From contig NZ_APNG01000005.1 in the NCBI RefSeq assembly GCF_040361255.1, forward strand, positions 124,001 to 188,000: a stretch of 64,000 nt of DNA, given 5' to 3'. The notes beneath the pieces were generated by a model. That model searched no databases. It saw only the letters and a list, made by a program, of their open reading frames with translations, and had not been told where the DNA came from. Origin of the DNA: Salinisphaera sp040361255 (GTDB lineage: Bacteria; Pseudomonadota; Gammaproteobacteria; Nevskiales; Salinisphaeraceae). Below, in pieces: positions 58,718 through 64,000 of the stretch (the first letter of the stretch is position 1; every line of letters starts with the position of its first letter). A program made the position numbers and the translations under genes.

Positions 58718-60328
58718 TCAGGCGTTTTCGAGCAATTGCCGACGCAGGTCCAGCTTGCTGAATTTGCCCGTGGACGTGCGCGGAATCTCGTCCACGAAGA
58801 CATAGTTTTCCGGCACCATCCATTTTTCCATGCGCTCGCGCAGGAAAGCGGACAGGTCTTCGGCCGAGAGCTCGCGGCCTTCGCGCACCACCACCGCAGC
58901 CAGCGGGCGTTCGCCCCATTTTTCATCGGGCTGGGCCACGACGGCCGCTTCGGCCACGTCTTCATGGCCCATGATGGCGTTTTCCAGCTGGACCGAGGAA
59001 ATCCACTCGCCACCGGACTTGATTACGTCCTTGGTGCGGTCGGTGATGTTGATATAGCCGTCTTCGTCGATGGTGGCGATATCGCCAGTGCGCAGCCAGC
59101 CGTCGGCGGTGAACTTGTCGTCGCTGTTTTCGAGCCGGTAATAGCTGCCCGTGATCCACGGCCCACGGACCTGGATTTCGCCCATTTCCTTGCCGTTCCA
59201 GGGCAGCGGTTGGCCCTCGTCGCCCACGATACGCGTATCCACGAACGGCACCGGTGCGCCAGCGGTCGCACGAATCGCGTATTGCTCGTCTTCGGAGCGC
59301 TGCTGGATTTTGGGTTTCAGGCGCGCGGCCGAGGCCAGCGGCGAGGTTTCGGTCATGCCCCAGGCCTGGATCACGGTGAGCCCGTATTTGTCGAAGCGCC
59401 GGATCATGGCTTCCGGCACGGCCGAGCCGCCCACGGTCATGCGCATTTCCGGATGCAGCTTCCAGCGATTCGGCTCGGCATCCAGGGCGTTGATGATGCC
59501 CATCCAGATCGTCGGCACGCCGGCCGTGACGTTCACCTGTTCGGATTCATAGACCTTGAGCAGGCTTTCTGCATCCATATGCGGACCGGGGAAGACCTGC
59601 TTGGCGCCGGTCAGCGTGGACACATAGGGCAGACCCCAGGCATTGACGTGGAACATCGGCACCACCGGCAGAATCACGTCGTTGTACGACAGATTCAGCG
59701 TATCCGGCGTGGCCGAGGCCATGGCATGCAGCACGCTGGAGCGGTGCGAATAGACCACGCCCTTGGGCTTGCCGGTCGTGCCGGAGGTGTAGCACATGCC
59801 GCAGGCGTCGTATTCGCTTTTTTCCGGATATTCGAATTCGCCCTGGGCGCCGGCCAGGAAATCTTCATAGCCGATCATGCCGTCGGGCACCGGCTTGCCG
59901 GCCAGCGGTACGACGATGATCTTTTCGAAATTCACCTGATCGGCGAACTTCTCGTAGAGCGGCAGCAGTACGTCGTCGATGATCAGAATGCGATCTTCGG
60001 CATGGTTGACGATCCAGGCCACATCGTCCGGTGGCAGACGCAGGTTGAGCGTATGCAGGACCGCGCCGGTAATCGGAATACCGAAATAGGCTTCCAGATG
60101 GGCGTGTGTGTTCCAGGAGAAGGTCGCGACCCGGTCGCCGTTCTTGATGCCGGCTTCGATCAGTGCCTGCGCCAGTTGCTTGGCGCGCTTGACCATATCG
60201 GCATAGGTATAGCGAAACAGGCTCTTGTCCGGCATGTGGGTCACGATTTCCACATCGCCGAACTGGGTGCCCGCGCGCTCGAGAATGTCGTCGAGCAGCA
60301 GCGGGCGGTCCATCATCGTGGATTGCAT
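58718..60328 (-). CDS. Medium/long-chain fatty-acid-CoA ligase (AlkK/DmdB-like)
   Basis: 536 residues, adenylate-forming enzyme. MCYTSGTTGKPKGVVYSHRS at about residue 180, WGMTETSPLASAARLK near 325, GWLRTGDIATIDEDGYINI near 410, DRTKDVIKSGGEWISS, and PRTSTGKFSKLDLRRQ where Lys of TGK is the catalytic residue. The pattern and length fit the medium-chain AlkK group that also includes DmdB (methylmercaptopropionate-CoA ligase). A DmdC-like dehydrogenase lies at 49319, but the genes are 8 kb apart. Start ATG 60328 with GAGGAG six bases upstream; a frame runs to 60379. Cytoplasmic, peripheral. Confidence 0.92.
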   Translation of the reverse strand: MQSTMMDRPLLLDDILERAGTQFGDVEIVTHMPDKSLFRYTYADMVKRAKQLAQALIEAGIKNGDRVATFSWNTHAHLEAYFGIPITGAVLHTLNLRLPPDDVAWIVNHAEDRILIIDDVLLPLYEKFADQVNFEKIIVVPLAGKPVPDGMIGYEDFLAGAQGEFEYPEKSEYDACGMCYTSGTTGKPKGVVYSHRSSVLHAMASATPDTLNLSYNDVILPVVPMFHVNAWGLPYVSTLTGAKQVFPGPHMDAESLLKVYESEQVNVTAGVPTIWMGIINALDAEPNRWKLHPEMRMTVGGSAVPEAMIRRFDKYGLTVIQAWGMTETSPLASAARLKPKIQQRSEDEQYAIRATAGAPVPFVDTRIVGDEGQPLPWNGKEMGEIQVRGPWITGSYYRLENSDDKFTADGWLRTGDIATIDEDGYINITDRTKDVIKSGGEWISSVQLENAIMGHEDVAEAAVVAQPDEKWGERPLAAVVVREGRELSAEDLSAFLRERMEKWMVPENYVFVDEIPRTSTGKFSKLDLRRQLLENA

Positions 60329-60537
60329 GGGATCTCCTCTAGCAATATCGGTTTGTTGTAAGTCTTGCGTTGCGAGCATCGCATTGGCGCGCCCGGATCG
60401 TCCATATTTGTTGGCTTATACCAGCAAACCGTCTGCGTCGATCAGGGTAATGCAGCGTACCGATCAGCCTCGCGTACCGCTTGAAACAGCGTTTTAACGC
60501 AGGCGTTACGGAACACGCACTGCTGTTCAGCTGACAT

Positions 60538-60567
60538 ACGCATACCGGCGTAGCCTTGTGTATGCGT
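60538..60567. promoter_or_regulatory. Inverted repeat ACGCATAC/GTATGCGT
   Basis: An eight-base perfect dyad with a 14-base loop, 55 bases before the pentapeptide-protein start. It could be a regulator site or a hairpin. Nothing else in 60329-60621 is recognisable. Confidence 0.3.
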
Positions 60568-60621
60568 CGATGGTGCGCGCGAAAACGCGCTGCACGTTTG
60601 CCCACGAACAGAGGTAGGGCC

Positions 60622-61080
60622 ATGAGTAAACGACTGTTGTCCATATTGTTTTCCGCAGCCCTGGTAATCGGGCATGCCGGCGGTGTCATGGCCGGCGAAT
60701 TGACGGTCGACGAGATGCAGGCCGAGCTGGATGCGGCTACGCCCGAGCAGCCGGCCGATTTTTCCGGCCATGATCTGAGCTATCTGGACCTGTCCGGCAT
60801 GGATCTGTCGGGCGCCAATCTGGCGGCCGCGGATCTGAGCAACGCCCGGCTGGAAAACACGCGCCTGGAAGGGGCGTCGCTGATCGGCGCCAAACTGAAT
60901 GGGGCATGGTTGGCCGGGGCCGATCTGTCCAATACCAACCTGCGCGATGCGGTGTTCGTGGATGCCATGCTCACGGGCGCGCGCTTTACCGGGGCCGACT
61001 TGCAGGGCACCGATTTCTCTGGCGCCGAGCTGAACGGCGCGACCGGCCTGTACGGCGAGCTGGCACGCCAGCGGGTCTAG
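60622..61080 (+). CDS. Exported pentapeptide-repeat protein
   Basis: 152 residues. A signal peptide covers residues 1-24 (MSKRLLSILFSAALVIGHAG...VMAG). From about residue 45 on there are ten or more A(D/N)LxX pentapeptides (LSYLDLSGMDLSGANLAAAD, LRDAVFVDAM, LQGTDFSGAELNGA), giving a right-handed quadrilateral beta-helix. Such proteins are often DNA mimics when cytoplasmic, but this one is exported and its role is unknown. ATG 60622 follows AGAGG; a longer frame back to 60556 lacks a site. Confidence 0.82.
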   Translation: MSKRLLSILFSAALVIGHAGGVMAGELTVDEMQAELDAATPEQPADFSGHDLSYLDLSGMDLSGANLAAADLSNARLENTRLEGASLIGAKLNGAWLAGADLSNTNLRDAVFVDAMLTGARFTGADLQGTDFSGAELNGATGLYGELARQRV

Positions 61081-61086
61081 CGCATC

Positions 61087-61114
61087 GCCGCCCGCGTCGC
61101 CGGATGCGGGCGGC
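61087..61114 (+). terminator. Hairpin after the pentapeptide gene
   Basis: Nine-base stem GCCGCCCGC/GCGGGCGGC, ten-base loop, six bases after the stop; short T-rich tail. Weak but plausible terminator. Confidence 0.5.
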
Positions 61115-61156
61115 TTGGTTATAGTGCGGCGATCCTTATCGACGGATATCGAACGT

Positions 61157-61615
61157 ATGCGCTACTGGGAAGATTTCGAGGTTGGCGAGACCGAACGCTA
61201 CGGCGCCTATCAGGTGACCGAGGCTGAGATCATCGAATTCGCCACGGCCTATGGTCCGCTGCCGTTTCATACCGACCCCGAAGCGGCCAAGGACAGCCCC
61301 TACGGCGCGCTGACCGCGCCCGGGCTTTTGACCTGTGCGATCTTCATGCGTCTGCTGGTCGATCACCTGCTGCTGGATGCGGCCTCGCTGGGCTCGCCGG
61401 GCGTGGATGAAGTGCGCTGGCTCAAACCCGTCTATGCCGGCGATACGTTGTCGGTGCGCCAGCAGGCGCTATCCAAGCGCGTGCTCGAAAGCCGGCCGGA
61501 AATGGGCCTGGTGAAGAATCGCTTCGAAGTGCTCAATCAGCACGACGAGGTCGTCTGTGAGATCGCCTCGAACGGCCTGTTCGGCCGCCGCGATACCAGT
61601 GGAGCCACGGCATGA
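61157..61615 (+). CDS. MaoC-like hot-dog protein, first of a tandem pair
   Basis: 152 residues, single hot-dog domain. MRYWEDFEVGETERYGAYQV opens it and YGPLPFHTDPEAAKDSPYGA is the hydratase 2 loop; the usual catalytic Asp of that loop is Gly here (YGPLPFH instead of YDPxPFH). TAPGLLTCAIFMRLL follows, and SLGSPGVDEVRWLKPVYAGD is the second half. ATG 61157 is chosen because residues before it do not fit. ATGA overlap with the next gene shows co-translation. Probably a structural partner of the following protein in an (R)-enoyl-CoA-hydratase-like heterodimer. Confidence 0.85.
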   Translation: MRYWEDFEVGETERYGAYQVTEAEIIEFATAYGPLPFHTDPEAAKDSPYGALTAPGLLTCAIFMRLLVDHLLLDAASLGSPGVDEVRWLKPVYAGDTLSVRQQALSKRVLESRPEMGLVKNRFEVLNQHDEVVCEIASNGLFGRRDTSGATA

Positions 61616-62058
61616 TTCACTACGAAGACCTCGCGGTCGGCGACACGGTGGAACTGGGCCCGACCAGCGCCAGCGCGAACGAGATGATCGCCTTTGCCAA
61701 ACGCTACGATCCGCAACCGTTTCACCTGAGCGACGAAGGCGCGGCGAATACCTATTTCGGACGGCTGGCGGCCTCCGGCTGGCATACCGCAGCGCTGACC
61801 ATGCGGCTGATGATGACCGGCCGGGACGATCCGCTGGCCAGTCTCGGCTCACCCGGTTTCGAAAACCTGCGCTGGCGCAAGCCGGTCTATCCCGATGATC
61901 AACTCATCGCGCAGGTGCGTGTGGCCAGCAAGCGCGTATCCGAATCGCGGCCCGAAATGGGGCTGGTGCAGTTCGAGGTCGAAACGCGTAACCAGGACGA
62001 TGTCGTGGTAATGAGCTTTGTCTCGACCTCGATGATCGCCCGGCGCGAGCCCGGCTGA
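61612..62058 (+). CDS. MaoC-like (R)-specific enoyl-CoA hydratase, second of a tandem pair
   Basis: 148 residues. YDPQPFHLSDEGA has both the Asp and His of the hydratase 2 active site, unlike the protein encoded just upstream. ASGWHTAAL, then SLGSPGFENLRWRKPVYPDD, is typical of the family. It would hydrate trans-2-enoyl-CoA to (R)-3-hydroxyacyl-CoA, useful for PHA or beta-oxidation side routes. ATG 61612 overlaps the previous stop. Confidence 0.88.
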   Translation: MIHYEDLAVGDTVELGPTSASANEMIAFAKRYDPQPFHLSDEGAANTYFGRLAASGWHTAALTMRLMMTGRDDPLASLGSPGFENLRWRKPVYPDDQLIAQVRVASKRVSESRPEMGLVQFEVETRNQDDVVVMSFVSTSMIARREPG

Positions 62059-62082
62059 CACACCGTCGTAGCCGCCCGCGCT

Positions 62083-63177
62083 TCAGGTGCGATGCGGCTC
62101 GCCGAGATATTCGCTGGAACTCATTTCGTGCAGGCGACTGGCCGTGCGTTCGAACTCGAATTCCAGGCGGGTGCCCTGGTAGAGATCGTCCGGCTCGGCC
62201 TCGGCGGTACAGAACAGGTTCACGCGTCGATCGTAGAATTCGTCCACGGCGTTGATGAAGCGCCGGGCGGCGTTGTTTTCGTTGTCATCGAATACGGGCA
62301 CGTTCGAGACCATGATGGTCGAGTATTCGCGCGCCATCTCGATATAGTCGTTGGCCGAGCGATTGCCGCGACACAGATCCTCGAAGTCGAACCAGACCGC
62401 GCTGTCGGCGCGTCGGCGTACGGGAATCTTGCGGCCCAGGATCTTGACGTTGCCGCCCTCGGTATCGCGCCCGGTCGCCAGGCGTTCGAAATGGCTGGCG
62501 AGCACCGCATCGGCGGCTTCGCCGGTGGGCGTCTGATAGGTGGCGGCTTCGTCGATACGATCCAGGCGATAGTCGGTGCCGTCGTCGAGATGCATGACCG
62601 TGCAGTATTGTTTGATGCGCTCGATGGCCGGTTTGAAGCGCTCGCGCTGCAGGCCATCCTTGTAGAGATCGTCGGGAGCGACGTTGGAGGTGGTCACCAG
62701 CGTCACGCCGCGCTCGAACAGTTCTTCGGTCAAACGCGCCAGAATCATGGCATCGGCCACGTCGGAGACAAAGAACTCGTCGAAGCACAATACGCGATCG
62801 CTGGCCCATTCCTTGGCGATGAGCTTGAGCGGGTCGGACTTGTGCGCATATTTCTTGCGCGCTTCGTGCACCTTTTGCATGAAGCGATGAAAATGCAGCC
62901 GCGATTTTTCTTCGAAGGGCAGGTTTTCGAAGAAACTGTCCATCAGATAGGTCTTGCCACGACCGACGCCGCCCCACAGATAGAGCCCGGTGACCGGCTT
63001 GCGCTTGGGCTTGCCGAACAACGGTTTGGTGGTCGGGTTTTCGAGCAGGGCGTCGTGGATCGACTGCAGCGCGTCGACCGCTTTCTCCTGGGCAGGGTCA
63101 CGCAGAAAATCGTCGCGCGCCAGATCGGCGTCGTAGCGCGCGCGTGGGCCCGCGGCGCTGTCAGCGGTGTCGGCCAT
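62083..63177 (-). CDS. zapE: Cell-division ATPase ZapE (AFG1-like)
   Basis: 364 residues. Walker A YLWGGVGRGKTYLMDSFFEN, then RLHFHRFMQKVHEARK, Walker B VLCFDEFFVSDVADAM, SNVAPDDLYKDGLQR. ZapE associates with the divisome in gammaproteobacteria and also has mitochondrial AFG1 relatives. Start ATG 63177 (MADTADSA); the frame stays open to 63312 but that overlaps the divergent xerD. About 40 bases separate the divergent starts, so both promoters must overlap the region. Confidence 0.93.
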   Translation of the reverse strand: MADTADSAAGPRARYDADLARDDFLRDPAQEKAVDALQSIHDALLENPTTKPLFGKPKRKPVTGLYLWGGVGRGKTYLMDSFFENLPFEEKSRLHFHRFMQKVHEARKKYAHKSDPLKLIAKEWASDRVLCFDEFFVSDVADAMILARLTEELFERGVTLVTTSNVAPDDLYKDGLQRERFKPAIERIKQYCTVMHLDDGTDYRLDRIDEAATYQTPTGEAADAVLASHFERLATGRDTEGGNVKILGRKIPVRRRADSAVWFDFEDLCRGNRSANDYIEMAREYSTIMVSNVPVFDDNENNAARRFINAVDEFYDRRVNLFCTAEAEPDDLYQGTRLEFEFERTASRLHEMSSSEYLGEPHRT

Positions 63178-63217
63178 GCAAACTCTCGTACGGTAAAATC
63201 CGTTTATTATACGCGGC

Positions 63218-64000
63218 ATGGCTGCTATCGACGCCCTCGACGACGACACCGCCCGGGTGATCGAATCCTTTATCGACGGCATCTGGGCCGAGCGGGGTCT
63301 GTCGGATGCCACGCTGGGCGCCTATCGCAACGATCTGGCGCATTTCGCGAAATGGCTGGATCGGCGCGTAGCGCTCGTCGACGTTCAGCGCGCCGATCTG
63401 CAGGCCTATCTGGCCGCGCGTAACACGCCCGGCTCGAGCCCGCGCAGCGCGGCCCGGCTGTTGTCGAGCCTGCGCCAGTTCTATCGCTACCAGCTACGCG
63501 CCAACGTGATCGCCGAAGACCCGAGCGCGCTGATCGATATGCCGGCCCAGGGCCGGCGCCTGCCCAAAACCCTCACCGAAGCGGATGTCGAAGCGCTACT
63601 GGCGGCCCCCGATACCGATAGCGATATCGGCCTGCGCGATCGCGCCATGCTCGAACTCATGTATGCCGCCGGGCTGCGTGTGTCGGAACTGGTCGGGGCC
63701 ACGCGTGCGCAGGTCAACACGCGTCAGGGCGTGATTCGGGTGACCGGCAAGGGCGGGCGCGAACGCCTGGTGCCGCTGGGCCTGGCAGCGATCGAATGGC
63801 TGGAACACTATATGCGCGAAGCACGCGGCATCCTGCTCGGCGCCAGACAAAGCGACGCCCTTTTCGTCACCGGGCGCGGCGGGGGCATGACCCGCCAGAA
63901 CGTCTGGTATCGCATTCGCGGCTATGCCGAGCAGGCCGGTATTCGAAACGACATATCGCCGCATGCCCTGCGTCATGCCTTTGCCACTCACCTGCTCAAC
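63218..64000 (+). CDS. xerD: Tyrosine recombinase XerD (3' end outside window)
   Basis: 261 residues are visible; stop not reached. N-terminal core-binding domain (IESFIDGIWAERGLSDATL, AYRNDLAHFAKWL, LLSSLRQFYRYQLR) and catalytic domain with the first Arg in YAAGLRVSELV, Lys in VTGKGGRERLVPLG and HxxR in SPHALRHAFATHLLN; the nucleophilic Tyr would lie about 35-40 residues past the edge. XerD works with XerC at dif to resolve chromosome dimers. SPHALRHAFATHLLN is the XerD rather than XerC form. ATG 63218 is the first good start; weak ribosome site. Confidence 0.93.
   Translation, partial: MAAIDALDDDTARVIESFIDGIWAERGLSDATLGAYRNDLAHFAKWLDRRVALVDVQRADLQAYLAARNTPGSSPRSAARLLSSLRQFYRYQLRANVIAEDPSALIDMPAQGRRLPKTLTEADVEALLAAPDTDSDIGLRDRAMLELMYAAGLRVSELVGATRAQVNTRQGVIRVTGKGGRERLVPLGLAAIEWLEHYMREARGILLGARQSDALFVTGRGGGMTRQNVWYRIRGYAEQAGIRNDISPHALRHAFATHLLN

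Noticed and set aside
58736..60361. 541-codon plus-strand frame opposite the fatty-acid-CoA ligase
   Set aside because: Shadow of a ligase with complete AMP-binding motifs on the other strand; no recognisable domain.
62092..63423. 443-codon plus-strand frame opposite zapE
   Set aside because: Antisense to a clear AAA+ ATPase and partly overlapping xerD in another frame.

Overview
The window is a GC-rich (my estimate is above 60 %) proteobacterial chromosome segment. ZapE, XerD, maleylacetoacetate isomerase, NAD-glutamate dehydrogenase, the amiE/amiB pair and the thermostable-haemolysin-type operon together suggest a gammaproteobacterium. A marine or halophilic organism of the Salinisphaera kind is plausible, but that is inference from gene content only. 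No rRNA, tRNA or CRISPR array was recognised. Both edges cut a gene: a sirtuin on the left (5' end missing) and xerD on the right (3' end missing).

Layout. (1) 1-3075: the sirtuin, then a non-coding zone of dispersed and tandem repeats built from three phased 10-bp units, into which a complete IS30-family element (1295-2520) has jumped; removing it restores the repeat. (2) 3076-10445: a ROK sugar kinase, then a seven-gene operon with start/stop overlaps: thermostable-haemolysin-type protein, adenylate-forming ligase, haem-oxygenase-like di-metal oxidase, SDR, exported TPR protein, response regulator, sensor kinase. This is my best candidate for an undescribed system. (3) 10522-13845: an ATP-grasp protein and, converging on it, a large unknown protein with a papain-like Cys/His/Asn pattern. 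(4) 14188-28782: amide/formamide catabolism. Ten minus-strand genes (Urt/Fmd-type ABC transporter, fmdA, fmdB, amiE, amiB, outer-membrane barrel) diverge from a hybrid histidine kinase fused to an NCS1-type transporter and its LuxR-type response regulator. (5) 28796-36529: two small membrane proteins, maiA, the large NAD-glutamate dehydrogenase and a polytopic membrane protein. (6) 36580-42415: an AraC regulator divergent from an alkyl-DHAP-synthase-like flavoenzyme, a GlpD-like dehydrogenase and an FGGY kinase. (7) 42437-48723: five minus-strand genes that look like polyprenyl-phosphate arabinose synthesis and transfer (UPF0104 protein, HAD-UbiA fusion, DprE1-like, DprE2-like, GT-C-like). (8) 48724-52139: a MITE-like element, a long acyl-CoA dehydrogenase and a sulfotransferase. 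(9) 52524-57400: sulfide:quinone oxidoreductase, TauE/SafE exporter and arsRCB with a nested palindromic operator. (10) 57521-64000: a metallopeptidase, an acyl-CoA ligase, a pentapeptide protein, tandem MaoC proteins, zapE and xerD.

How it fits together. Region 4 would import short amides or urea-like compounds and hydrolyse them to ammonia plus formate or carboxylate. The transporter-like sensor would detect substrate, and a shared GTCA-N2-TGAC motif lies upstream of both the porin and the binding-protein/kinase divergence. Regions 6 and 7 both make unusual lipid-linked or glycerol-derived compounds. Region 2 combines carboxylate activation, oxidation and reduction under its own two-component system, so it is probably a small-molecule pathway.
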